DNA of 64,000 nt from the NCBI RefSeq assembly GCF_001625195.1, contig NC_054389.1, positions 1,178,001 through 1,242,000 on the forward strand. Direction: 5' to 3'. Position 1 is the first letter of the stretch; each line of letters starts with the position of its first letter. The notes beneath the pieces were generated by a model, which made no database searches, was not told the origin of the DNA, and saw only the letters and a list, made by a program, of their open reading frames with translations. Source of the stretch: Drechmeria coniospora (taxonomy: Eukaryota > Ascomycota > Sordariomycetes > Hypocreales > Ophiocordycipitaceae). Below, in pieces: positions 35,335 to 45,503 of this stretch. The position numbers and the translations under genes are program-made.

Positions 35335-38300
35335 TCACTTCTTGTCCTTCTCCGCAGCATGAGCATCGGCATCGGCCGCAGGCGGCCTCGCACCCATCTC
35401 GATCTCCATCAACCTGCTCCGCACTGCAGCATCGAGGTGCCTCAGGTCGCGATGCACGACGGGTCTTGTGCGCACATCCGTGCTCGAACCGCCCGTAACG
35501 ACATGAAATGGACCGTGCGACTTTCGTGGCCGATTACTCTTCGTCTGAAGGAGGCGCAACTGCCTCTCCAGCGCCTTCCTCATAACCTTGAGCTCGGCGT
35601 ACGAGATGGGCTTCAACAATTCCTTGATGGCCTGCGTGAGGCTCTCCTTCTTCGGCAGGACCCAGGTCGCCGCGAGTTGGTCGTGGTCGGAGGTGATGAA
35701 TGCGTAGTGAAGCATGGGATGCCGCAGCTCGATTTGCTTAAGCTTGCGTGAGATCTGGGCAGACCACGCAGCCAGCTTGCGCAGCTTCAGCCACTCCTTC
35801 TGCAGGCCGTAAATAGCCGGTTTCGATGCTTGAAGAATGCGCGTGTTCTTCATGTCCCTCCTCTCCTGGAGCGATGTGCCCTTGGCGTTCCAGCCTCGCC
35901 ATTGGGGCATCAGCATTGTCTCGCACCAGTTCATGGCCTGCTCCCAGTGGCCCATCTCGGCGAGGTAGCGAACGGCCATGTTCCAGTTGCTACGAGTCAG
36001 CTTGAAACCCGCGGACGTGACCTTCTCAACGCAGCGGACCAAGCCGATGCCGTCGTTTGCCTCTCGAAATGCTCTGACTACTATTCCAAACGGTCGGGCA
36101 AGGTCGTATTGATGCGCCGGATAGATGGCGCCTTTCCCCACGCGATGACTGCGGGCCAGTACGCTCTCCCAAGTCCGCTCCCACATCGTTTGAACCTGGC
36201 CGAGCCTGGCGTCCTTGAGATAGCCCAACATCAAGGCGGAGGCGACCGCTGGCGGGAATCCTGCCTGGCCCTTGTGGTTGGCGAACAGTTCGGAGTAGAT
36301 GTTGACGAGCTCCTCGGCAGTGCCAAAATCACGCAGTTCGACGAGAAGCATGATGGCACGGCCAATTCCTTGCGTCTGCCTCCGAATCTCCACCACGTCG
36401 CCGTATGCCTTGGGCGAGCCTGCTGCCCGCGTGGGGAGCAGGGCACGCAAGTGCTCAACAAACTCCTTGCCGAGCCTCCTAGTGCGTTCGGCCGATGGGT
36501 TCTGCCGGAAGGCCGCTTCGACGAGTGACACGTGGGCATTGAAGGACACGGGCAGCCCGGCGCGCTGCATGTGCCAGAGGAGCGTTTCGACTAGGGCAAG
36601 CTCTCCGGTTCGAACGGCGCCGGCCATGACGACGGCATAGTGCTCCGGGCCGAGAGGAAAGAACTTGTCCTCGTACGCGCTTCGCAGGAGGTGGTAGGCG
36701 GGTTGTATCTGATCGACACGGACTAGAGCCTGAAGAAGGAACTCGTGCGTCTGGTGATCCCACTCGACGCCGTACGTCTTCATGGCCTGGAGCAGCTCGT
36801 AGCACTTGCTCAGTTTGCCATGCACGCCGTTGAAGTGTAGTAGTTGATTCCAGATGCCAGTGCTTGTGGCCTTTCGTTCGGCGAGCTCAGTGCATATCCT
36901 CTCGGCATCCGTCAGCCGGTCGTTGCGGCAGTAGGCCATGACGAGTGCCATGGCCATTTCCTTGGTCACTTGAACCTGATCGTTCTGAGATCTCTTGAAG
37001 AAATCGAGAGTCGTCTCGAGGTCGCCCTTCTTGGCAGCCATGGCCATGACATGCGCATAAGTGAACGAGTTCGGTCGATGAATGGCTCGTATCTCTTCGA
37101 AGCAACGGAGGACGCGCGAAAAGTCCTCTGCTCTCGTGTAGCATTTGAGGAGCGTGTTCCAGATGTCAATGTCGGGCTTGACTCCGTATCGCTTCATCAT
37201 CATCTCGAGCTCCTCTTCGGCCTTGTCGACGTTCCCCGTCTGAGCAAATACATTCATCGTACTTCTGAATGCACGTGGCTGCTTGAGGACGTCGGGGAAG
37301 CAGGTGACGTACCGCGCCCAAAGGTCTCTGACGGCTTGCTCATCTCCCGCCCGAGCATAAAACTTGAGAAACCTTTCAAACCCCCACTGGTCGAGATCGC
37401 CCCAAGCCATGTGCCAGTCGCGATATATACCTTCAAGGCCAGCTGCATTTGCAGGAAAGTACAGGTCAAACATGCCCCGAAGGAGAGGTATGGAAGGTTT
37501 GGCGCCAGGCAGAGCCCCGTACTTTTGGTAAATCTCGGAAAGCATCACCAAGTTGGCCTTGGACTCGGATCCGATTTTCCACTTGTCGAGCATTCGGAGG
37601 ATGTAGCATTCGTAGAGCTGACAATCGGCCCATTTCGCCAGCATGACTGCCGCTTGCTTGGGAGGACACGGCTGCCTCAGAGCTGCCTCGACCAGCTTTC
37701 GTCGCAGAGCGTGAAGTCCAGGTTTCGGTTTAGAGTGTATGCCGACGTTTTTGATCATGTTGCTGATCGAACCAAGCTCCTGTGCCTCGACGTATTTCTC
37801 AAAGGATAGATAGAGCATGCCAAGCCCTGGGATGGACTGCAGTTGGCACAACGAGGTCGCATCGGTAGACTTTTCGCCAACGGCCGCAAAATGCTCCAAC
37901 CAGACGCTGAGCAAAACTGACCAGCGGCCATGGGAAACCAGGTCGGCCATGAGGTAATGGAGACCGCCCGATAGGCCCTTTTGCGCCAGTCCGGTCTTGA
38001 ACTTGGCAACAGCCGCGTCGATATCACCGAGACGTATCGGGGCGAGCACTGCAGCAGCCTGAAGGTCATTGTCCAAGGCATCCCCAGGAATTTGTCGCAA
38101 AAGGGACAGCACTCGTTCGGTGTCGATGCTGCTTCGCGATCTGGATAGGTACAGGATGACTTCGCGACGGAACATTGTTTGCTGACCGGCATTCAGGTTG
38201 CAGTATGCGTCCCAGATATCACGATATCGTTCTTGCATTGGCCGCAACAGCAGGTCTTGCAGCATTTCACCTTTTCCTGTCGGACAAGGTCGAGGCCCAT

Positions 38301-38877
38301 CAATGTCGCCGGCGTGGGTTGTTTGGGCTTCATTTTTTTCGACCACGGAGGATGAGCGAAACTCGGTATCGGTTTCGGGGGACAGGGATACGAGATTCCT
38401 GTCATCACACCGGAGGGCTTGCGCCTGTTCGATCAATCGTCCAACCCGTCGTCTATCTCTCGCGTCTGGAGTCGGAAGACGAATCGTGGATTTTTGAGAT
38501 GGCGACTCGGCGACAGCCGGAGACGATGCGAAGTTGCGATTCGTCGTCGATGCGGTCGATCTCCCACCAACTTGGGGCCGAGGCAGCGTTTGATACAAGC
38601 GACGGAGCAGTGCGTGGGTATCTTTCGGGTACAGAAAGTCGAGGAGGAAGGCAGAGGCCACGAGGCCTGTCTGGGTTGGGTAGGAGGGGGGCTCAGCAGG
38701 AACGGCATCGGAAGCTCGGGCGGGTAGCGGCCATAGAGTAGACAGCTCTATGGCCGAGGCACCATGCTGCCAGAAGCCTGTGCGAAGAGGCTTGCACAGT
38801 TTGGACGGGGGGGCTGGTCGGGAGAGAACGCGGTGAAGGTTGCATGTTTCCAGGCTGGCTGCCGTTCTTTCGAGCAT
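35335..38877 (-). CDS. Large pentatricopeptide repeat (PPR) protein, mitochondrial, 1180 aa
   Basis: Single exon. The N-terminus (MLERTAASLETCNLHRVLSR) is basic, amphipathic and lacks acids after residue 10, as in mitochondrial presequences. A motif FLLDFLYPKDTHALLRRLYQ follows. The central and C-terminal parts carry repeated helical-hairpin PPR units, for example DIWNTLLKCYTRAEDFSRVL, NSFTYAHVMAMAAKKGDLET, GIWNQLLHFNGVHGKLSKCY and HYAVVMAGAVRTGELALVE. Fungal PPR proteins bind mitochondrial transcripts and control their stability or translation. The N-terminal layout resembles the Neurospora CYA-5 / yeast Pet309 group (cox1 expression), but I am not certain, so no symbol is given. The length agrees with that group. 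Convergent with the Atos-like gene. Confidence 0.85.
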   Translation of the reverse strand: MLERTAASLETCNLHRVLSRPAPPSKLCKPLRTGFWQHGASAIELSTLWPLPARASDAVPAEPPSYPTQTGLVASAFLLDFLYPKDTHALLRRLYQTLPRPQVGGRSTASTTNRNFASSPAVAESPSQKSTIRLPTPDARDRRRVGRLIEQAQALRCDDRNLVSLSPETDTEFRSSSVVEKNEAQTTHAGDIDGPRPCPTGKGEMLQDLLLRPMQERYRDIWDAYCNLNAGQQTMFRREVILYLSRSRSSIDTERVLSLLRQIPGDALDNDLQAAAVLAPIRLGDIDAAVAKFKTGLAQKGLSGGLHYLMADLVSHGRWSVLLSVWLEHFAAVGEKSTDATSLCQLQSIPGLGMLYLSFEKYVEAQELGSISNMIKNVGIHSKPKPGLHALRRKLVEAALRQPCPPKQAAVMLAKWADCQLYECYILRMLDKWKIGSESKANLVMLSEIYQKYGALPGAKPSIPLLRGMFDLYFPANAAGLEGIYRDWHMAWGDLDQWGFERFLKFYARAGDEQAVRDLWARYVTCFPDVLKQPRAFRSTMNVFAQTGNVDKAEEELEMMMKRYGVKPDIDIWNTLLKCYTRAEDFSRVLRCFEEIRAIHRPNSFTYAHVMAMAAKKGDLETTLDFFKRSQNDQVQVTKEMAMALVMAYCRNDRLTDAERICTELAERKATSTGIWNQLLHFNGVHGKLSKCYELLQAMKTYGVEWDHQTHEFLLQALVRVDQIQPAYHLLRSAYEDKFFPLGPEHYAVVMAGAVRTGELALVETLLWHMQRAGLPVSFNAHVSLVEAAFRQNPSAERTRRLGKEFVEHLRALLPTRAAGSPKAYGDVVEIRRQTQGIGRAIMLLVELRDFGTAEELVNIYSELFANHKGQAGFPPAVASALMLGYLKDARLGQVQTMWERTWESVLARSHRVGKGAIYPAHQYDLARPFGIVVRAFREANDGIGLVRCVEKVTSAGFKLTRSNWNMAVRYLAEMGHWEQAMNWCETMLMPQWRGWNAKGTSLQERRDMKNTRILQASKPAIYGLQKEWLKLRKLAAWSAQISRKLKQIELRHPMLHYAFITSDHDQLAATWVLPKKESLTQAIKELLKPISYAELKVMRKALERQLRLLQTKSNRPRKSHGPFHVVTGGSSTDVRTRPVVHRDLRHLDAAVRSRLMEIEMGARPPAADADAHAAEKDKK

Positions 38878-39992
38878 TGGTCCTCTTGAGGTAAACGAGG
38901 AGGCGGGCTGCCAGCTCCTAGACCAAAGCTGCCGTGGCGATTAGCTTCGCATGCTCGCGTCGAGCAGCAGCAGATGCTTGAAAGATGTTGCCTTTGACAG
39001 ATGGCCAAAACAGGTGCAAGGTTGACCGCGTTGGTTGCGAGGAATTTGGATCGCAGGGCCGGCTATAGTTCAACAGGTAGCGTTGTCTTGTCTATGCCGC
39101 CGGTAGGAGAAAAAGTACAGGGCGTGGGAGAGCAGAATAACGACTTTGGATGGTGGTTGTTTGAGTCGGTCGAAAGTGGCATCATGATGGGAGTGGTCGA
39201 AAAAGTTGACTCTAAAAAAGGCAAGCGGTCAGAAATTGTTAGGTCGGGTCGCCTAAGCAAGTACAGAGTACATCAGTAAAGTACTTCAGTACTTGTGCAG
39301 CAAGTTGTGCTGCAGTGCTGCAGTCCACAGATGCGACTGCGCTGCCCATACGCAGGACAATCGAGTAATAAATAAATTGTTCAATTACTCAGTACATAAG
39401 TACAGTACTCCGTACATAAGTACTTGTACATGTACTCGTTCCAGTTGTTAGTACAGTAAGTACTGTACTGTACTGTACGGTTCGGGTACGTACAAGTACT
39501 TGGTGCTCAGCGCAGCTACTGTACTGTAGAGGTGCGGCCACACATGTGGCTGTGGGGCGCTCATGGCTTCCGTGCCAGCCCCCAATTATTATTACTTACA
39601 AATACTGTACGGTTTGTTCCTGAGAGTGAATGAGAAAGGAGTGGGGCGGGGCATGTTCATGGCTTTCTACTTACGTAGGACGATACGATGGATCTAGCAG
39701 GATGTCTCGACACTTCATCCAAAGGAAGAGAAATAGCTGTTCTCGAGGCATTCAAATTGAGAGGGCGCTCCCTTTTGAACTCCGTTGGAGCTCAGTTAAT
39801 AATACAAAGCAGAAAGAGAAAAACGCCCCTAGGTGGTCCGATGCTTGCTTCAGCTGACAATCCTGCCCATGGACCATGGGTCATGCACAAAGCGCACGCC
39901 GTGGGTCTCGTAGGGTTATATTCATATCCGTGTCCATGATCATGTTCATATGCATATAGCCATATAAATGGTCCAACTCGGCTCGATGCAGC
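38878..39992. repeat. Intergenic, PPR-gene promoter with motif cluster
   Basis: 38,878-39,230 is presumably the PPR promoter. 39,255-39,620 is rich in GTAC, AAGTACTTG and TACTCCGTAC words. 39,630-39,992 is the 3' flank of the Ser/Arg-rich gene, including ATATGGCTATATG-like AT-rich sequence. No gene supported. Confidence 0.55.
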
Positions 39993-40469
39993 TCATTCCC
40001 CTCCCTCGTTGTTGTAGGGATGCTCCTGCAGCAGCTTGTTTCGGAACGAACTCGACGGCATGTCGGCCAAGCGATGGCGATGCAGCTCTGCGCGTGGTGG
40101 TCCCCGACTACGGCTGCGGGTGCGCTGCTGCCGTCGTCGAGGGGGTTGCTGCTCGGAGCGAGTCCCCCCGGTCCGAGACGGGCAGTGCTCGCGGCGGGCG
40201 CTTCGCAGCTGGTTGTCGTGGAGCATCTGCGTTGCCGACGAAAGCATCGAGGGAGAGGAATTGCGGGAGGCGGGTGGGAAGGGGGAGGTGGCCCGTCGAG
40301 GAGAGCGGCCTCGAAGGGTGCTCGACTCTTCCGGCCGAAGACCCTTGACGGTCGATCGAGTGGTGCTTCGGTACCTCTTGCGGCCGCGGCCGAGATCGTG
40401 GTCGACCGGGGGCGTGAGCATGATGGTCGGCTGTCGGAAGGAGGGTTCAAAGTCTGCCGGTCCCGTCAT
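39993..40469 (-). CDS. Ser/Arg-rich small protein, 158 aa, unknown function
   Basis: Single exon. The protein is strongly basic: RGRKRYRSTTRSTVKGLRPE, STLRGRSPRRATSPFP, RRRQQRTRSRSRGPPRAEL, and a distinctive C-terminal segment HRHRLADMPSSSFRNKLLQE. RS and SPRR elements recall RNA-processing SR-like proteins, but no RRM or other folded domain is present. The internal ATG at 40,469 (MTGPADFEPSFRQP) is chosen since upstream in-frame sequence is low-complexity His/Pro/Ser. The sharply defined non-repetitive C-terminus and the even charge pattern argue that it is a real gene rather than a chance frame. Not recognised from a named family. Convergent or divergent partners are far away. Confidence 0.55.
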   Translation of the reverse strand: MTGPADFEPSFRQPTIMLTPPVDHDLGRGRKRYRSTTRSTVKGLRPEESSTLRGRSPRRATSPFPPASRNSSPSMLSSATQMLHDNQLRSARREHCPSRTGGTRSEQQPPRRRQQRTRSRSRGPPRAELHRHRLADMPSSSFRNKLLQEHPYNNEGGE

Positions 40470-42131
40470 GGTATGAAGGTGCAGCGGCGTGCTTGCAGAG
40501 TGGATGGATTGTGGAAGAGCTCGTGGGCCGGTCGACGGTCGTGGTGATGGGATGGGATGGGAGGGATGTTTTGAAGGTGCGGGGTGGTGGTACAATGGAA
40601 TGTGCGATGTTGGCTGAGGCGTGCGTGGCCGTCGGTCGTTGGTCGGAGCAGGTGAGGAGATGATCCGAACGGGGCGAGGACCAGGCCGGGATGGCGATGG
40701 GAGCTCGGTTCGTTATATGCACGACATGAGATCCGAACGGACGAGGAATCAAAACAAAGAATGACGAGGATGTGAGACAGGAAAATACCCCAAGAGAACG
40801 GGCGGCAGCAGTTCAAGGTCAGTTCCTGGACCTCGACAAGCCACCAGACGAGGGTCACCTGGGCAGTGCACTGACGGGAACCTAGGCCAAGCTGGAAAGC
40901 TAGTACTGTACCTAGGCGCCGGGTACCCACCTGCTGCAGCGCAAATACATGTAGGTGCAAGTACTGTGCGGCAGCTCGGCAGCAAAATATGCGGTTACTG
41001 GCATTCATCTTGGTATACGAGGTTGCAAGTACCTGCTGTACGGAGTACGGAGCATTAATTCCCAACTGCTTAGCGCTGCTACCACCCAACTGTAGTGCGC
41101 TAATGGGGGACTCGTCGATGGCGTCGCAGGGAGCGCTTGGGGCGTCGGACGAACCTGCTGGTTGGTTGGGGTGCTGAAGGAGGCGCCGCGGGAGTTCCTT
41201 GGGCTGGCGCCTCTTGATGGCCTCGTGGTGGATGGGCAAGCAGAGACCCCAGCAACAGCTAATACATGCCCTGTAAGAACTCGGCACGCTTCCGTTGATT
41301 ACCTGCTAGCTGACGTCAAGCGTAAGCGCGAGTGCGCCAAGCAAGGCCCAAGTCGACAAATCCACGGCGCCATGACGCTGATCGGACGAGGCAACGTTGG
41401 CTGCCGATGCCAAGCAAGAGCTTCATTTCACGAAACGCACCGGCGAAGCCAGCGATGCCGACGATGCCCATGTCGCGCCAACGATGCTGCCATTCACGAG
41501 CCCGACCGGGCGAGGGCGAGCGTCATCGAGGGCCGACGCCGCCGGTTCACTGTCTGCCTGCTCACTCCTCACGCCTAGCTGGACTTGCACCGGGGCGGCG
41601 CCAAACTCGCTCGCGCGTTGCTTTGTTCGCACATGTACGAAATGCAGGCGATCACCTACCGCGGAAACTGCACTCACTTACCCGCACGCGTGCAATGTGC
41701 AGCAACTGCAGATGCCTCATCATACATTGTTCCTGGTTGGTCATCAGTGGCAGCTTGCCCTTGCTTCCACCGCCTGCCTGCCTGCCTGCCCTTGCACAGT
41801 TCGCTGAGAGAATTCAGGCGTGGAACAGGCCCTGGCCACAGGCGATGGTGTCCCGGCCGACGAAGTAGATGTCATGTGCAGGTACAATAGGTACCTAGGG
41901 GTAAGGTGTACATGTTTCTGTTATTTGCTCTGGTACCGACTGGCAAGGGACTCGCAGGTGCTATACATTCGTGCAACCCAATACCTGGTACGGCAAGGTA
42001 CCGATACAAACTCCAAACGCCCGCACTCGTCCAAGTACTTGCTTAGTACTGATTCCACACCGCTTGCCGATCAGTACCTTTCTGATGTCTTCTCCTCTCC
42101 CTCTCCCTCCACTCCGAGTTCGCCAGTCGAC
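40470..42131. other. Intergenic, no gene supported
   Basis: Left part is the promoter side of the Ser/Arg-rich gene. Motif copies (TACGGAGTACGGAG) at 41,038-41,055, a GCCTGCCT microsatellite at 41,770-41,792, and GTACC/GGTAC-rich DNA at 41,880-42,060. A 273-codon minus-strand frame (40,466-41,287) has no recognisable domain and runs through promoter sequence, so it is not accepted. Confidence 0.5.
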
Positions 42132-42306
42132 AGGCCGAGATGATCTGGACCAAACCGCGCAGCTTCAGGCCGAGATGATCTAGACCAACCCGTGCAGCTT
42201 CAGGTCGAGATGATCTAGTCCAACCCTCGCAGCTTCAGGCCGAGATGATCTAGACCAACCCGCGCAGCTTCAGGTCGAGATGACCTAGACCAACCCGCGC
42301 AGCTTC
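42132..42306 (-). repeat. 35-bp minisatellite derived from the GNAT gene 3' end
   Basis: Five head-to-tail 35-bp units: 42,132-42,166; 42,167-42,201; 42,202-42,236; 42,237-42,271; 42,272-42,306. Each differs from the others by a few substitutions. The gene-proximal unit contains the real last six codons and the stop of the acetyltransferase (KLRGLV then TAG, 42,285-42,305). The other four lie downstream of the stop, so the transcript's 3' untranslated region would contain repeated copies of the coding end. Confidence 0.95.
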
Positions 42307-43028
42307 TCCCATTCGCCTTCCATCATGCCGAACCACAGCTCATCGTACCACTTGCGGTCGAACCAGGCAACCTGCCTTCGGCGCCCCTCGAGCTGGAAGC
42401 CAATGTCGCGGTAGAGATGGGCGCCCCGCTCGTTAAAGGAGTAGGTCACGATGCTCACGGTGTGCATGCCGGCGTGTCGAAAGGCCCAGTCGAGCATCCA
42501 GTTGATGGCCTCGCGCCCGTATCCCTTGTTCTGGTACTTGGTGGCCAGCGTGATGCCGATGGACGAGTTGCGGTGGTGCGACATGGACTGCGGCTGCCCG
42601 CCCCAGCCGAGGCACATGGTGCCGATGATGGTCGGCCCGGCCGTCGTCGTCTCCGTCTTGTTCTCCTTGCCGCCCTCCCGGACGCCGTTCTCGTCGCCGT
42701 CGTCGCTTCCGGAGCGCCTTTCCTCGTCGGCATGCTTCGACTCCTCCTCGGGCAGCAGGCATACGGCGACGCCGAGAAAGGACTTGGATTGCTGCTCCAT
42801 GTAGTGGTCGATGTCCTTTTTGCCCTTGGGTCGCAGCATGTCGGGCGAGGCGAGCACTTGCATGAGCGGGTCATCATCGACGTCGGGTATGAAGGCCTTG
42901 ATGTGCTCGTCTGCCTCGTCGATCTTGATGTACTTGAGTCGAGCCGACTGGAAGGCGGTCTTGGCGACGGCGACGACCGAATCCATGGTCTGCTTCGGAA
43001 GAGGATCTTGCAACAGTGAAGGCGACAT
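42285..43028 (-). CDS. GNAT-family N-acetyltransferase, 247 aa
   Basis: Single exon. GNAT enzymes move an acetyl group from acetyl-CoA to an amine on a small molecule or protein. The acetyl-CoA binding motif A is visible as NKGYGREAINWMLDWAF (pattern R/Q-x-x-G-x-G/A), preceded by a beta strand SSIGITLATKYQ. It is followed by a motif B-like stretch VSIVTYSFNERGAHLYRDIGFQLEGRRRQVAWFDRKWYD, where YRDIGF is a typical GNAT element. An acidic insert rich in Asp/Glu/Gly (about residues 100-130) separates the strands. The substrate cannot be inferred. The last codons and stop form the first unit of a 35-bp minisatellite. An alternative start at the second Met (residue 15) is possible. Confidence 0.88.
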   Translation of the reverse strand: MSPSLLQDPLPKQTMDSVVAVAKTAFQSARLKYIKIDEADEHIKAFIPDVDDDPLMQVLASPDMLRPKGKKDIDHYMEQQSKSFLGVAVCLLPEEESKHADEERRSGSDDGDENGVREGGKENKTETTTAGPTIIGTMCLGWGGQPQSMSHHRNSSIGITLATKYQNKGYGREAINWMLDWAFRHAGMHTVSIVTYSFNERGAHLYRDIGFQLEGRRRQVAWFDRKWYDELWFGMMEGEWEKLRGLV

Positions 43029-45503
43029 GATGTGACGAAGGCGAGGTGTGCAGCTTGCGATGGCTTCTCGCCTCCGTTTGCATCGGCGACCCTACGTGCT
43101 CTTTATACGTACATGTGCGCCATGTCCAAACACAGGCGTGGCCACCTAATCGCGGATGGGTGTACGGAGTACTCCGTAGTGTGCTGGAATTGCCAGTATC
43201 CGCACCTCTGCACACGTACTCGTCCATGCCCACGTGTACTCCGTAAGCACTCCTAATTATAGCCAGCCATGCTCGCATGCTTGCCTACTTGCAGAACACG
43301 ACGGTACTGTACATGTCAAGCACGTCCGGACACATACTGTACATGCAGGGATGGTGGGCAGGCAGGCATTTCCCTGCCTCACGGCGAAATCCACCAAGGG
43401 GTGTTACTCTGTACTCTGCATCGAGGTGTGCATGTACTGTACAGTACAGTAGGCATACTTAGGTGCACTTGGGTGTGTAGTAAGTAAGCATACGAGTGCT
43501 TGTAAGTAATTACATGCAAGCACAGAATGGCGTACTCGAATGTAAGTACGTTGTATCCTTGTCCGTAATCCGTACTATCGGCACAAGTCCGAGAATGCCA
43601 TCATGCCGAGGCTCCACGGTTGGAGCATCGCACGCATGGGTCCGTCTCTTCCGACGGACTTGCTCCGTTCTCTCCGTCGCCCTGCCGCTTCTCACCCCGT
43701 TGGATCTATACCGTAATCACGATACTACCACACGTTCATGGTGAAAAAGATTCTGCGTCACCTCGCAGCCGAAGAAAGCACTAGGACGGAACGAAGGCTT
43801 CCATCCGACTCGCTGCCAAGGCCTCGGTGTCGATTTTTTTTGGCCTCTCGGGGTCCGAAGGCCACATGTGGCTGTATACACAAGCAGCAGAACTGTACCT
43901 GGGTGCTGCTGTTTTGGTATTATGTGTTATTCTTAGGTCCTGTGCGGAGTACGTATGGAGTGCGCTCGTGTCCCATTCTGGGGCTGGAAGGAGACCGACA
44001 AAACGTGGATGATCCTGGTCGACTGGCCCTGAAACCTCGTGGAGGATCACACGCACTATACTTACGGAGTGCATGTTACTCCGTAGGCGGCGTGCTCTTG
44101 TCGAGCTATGGAATCGTATCCGTATTTTTCATCTTGCTTTGCACGGATCGGATTGACGTGGTATTACTACCGTACGGCCTCGGGAAAGACATACACGGTA
44201 CAGATACTCCGCACTTGTCGTATTATTTCTTCTGCGCATGCACTCAGCCTTCCGCCTGCACCGAGGTCTGTTCGTTCTCGTGCCTAGAAACTCGCATTCG
44301 CTGCCGCCGGGTGGCTCCGCTCAACATGCATCGATGAGTCGAAGACGAAAGGAATGGCCTCGTTCCAGCGCGGGCTGCAATCCACCGATATCTTTAGCCT
44401 CTGTTCCCATGCGAAGGGCGTTTGAGCTTTGATCTTTGTTCCGGCCGCCTCAGAACTGCTACAGGACAGGCGTACCTCTGTGTCGTTGGAGAAATTGCAA
44501 GCCATGTCCGAGTGGACAGTGGCGCCTACAGCCGACGCCTGATAATTATTTTATTAAACTTTCACGCCGTAGCCTGGAAGCCGGAATAATCGGAGCCAAG
44601 TCGTTTCGTGGTACGCGTCGAGTCGGTACGCCTTCGACCCTGGTCGAAATGCATCGCCGAGTGTGAATTCTTCGCCGCCTTCTGTGCTGGTGGCATGCAT
44701 CATTTGCGAACTTTCCCGACGCGACCTGCGTAGTCTTTGTAGAGCTTGAGAACTTGGATGGATGGCCTAGGTGTAACTTGTCACGTAGCCTTCCCGACGA
44801 CGATGCACTTGATTGGGTATTGTGGTAGACTTTCGGAATGCCATGCATAAATTCAGCCCAGAGAAGAGAATCCCATATATTTCTGTAGTTAATCCTTTTG
44901 CTTAAAAGCAGCGCTAGATGCATCGCCCCCAATTTTCAACCATGCTCAATGGCAGCTGCTCATTTGCAGCTGGCGACGATAATATCATTCATTCTCCCAC
45001 CTTGGCCTTCGCGGGAACCCGGGAACTATGGGGAGCTCCCTAGCGTCGAGGCACATTAGGGCGAATTGCTTACCTAACCCACCTTGGGAAGCAGTTCCAC
45101 TAGTATTCCTTAGCGTTCAGCCGGCCCGACGAATCGTCAACTGCCATCACAAGTCACAGCGTGTCATCGCGAACCTCTCGTCCTCGAGCCTCCGAGCTGG
45201 TGTCTTCTCCTTCGTTCGGCCTTGTGCTTACCCGCATCCCGGAAACAAAATTGATCTCGCTGCCACCTGTCGGCTGGCATCATCTTTCGTCCCTGCACCT
45301 CTTGGGCACCTTCTTTGTCGCCTCTCCACTGTCAGCGCGCCGGCAGCTCGCCTGCACCACCATCGCCTCGTTGGCCTCATTTCTTCACAATCCTCCCACG
45401 GATTCCCGTACCGCGAGCTTGCTTCACCGGGACCGAGCAAAGTGATGGACTGCCAACTGTTCTAAGCACCACAATCCTCCCGCCAATCCGCCATCACGCC
45501 ACC
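43029..45503. other. Divergent intergenic region
   Basis: Promoter side of both the GNAT and LSB6 genes. TACGGAGTACTCCGTA-type motifs lie at 43,160-43,180, 43,230-43,250, 43,300-43,345 and 43,430-43,560, with scattered copies to 44,240. 44,300-45,500 is motif-free and includes the LSB6 leader. A 199-codon plus-strand frame (43,738-44,337) is not recognisable. Confidence 0.5.
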
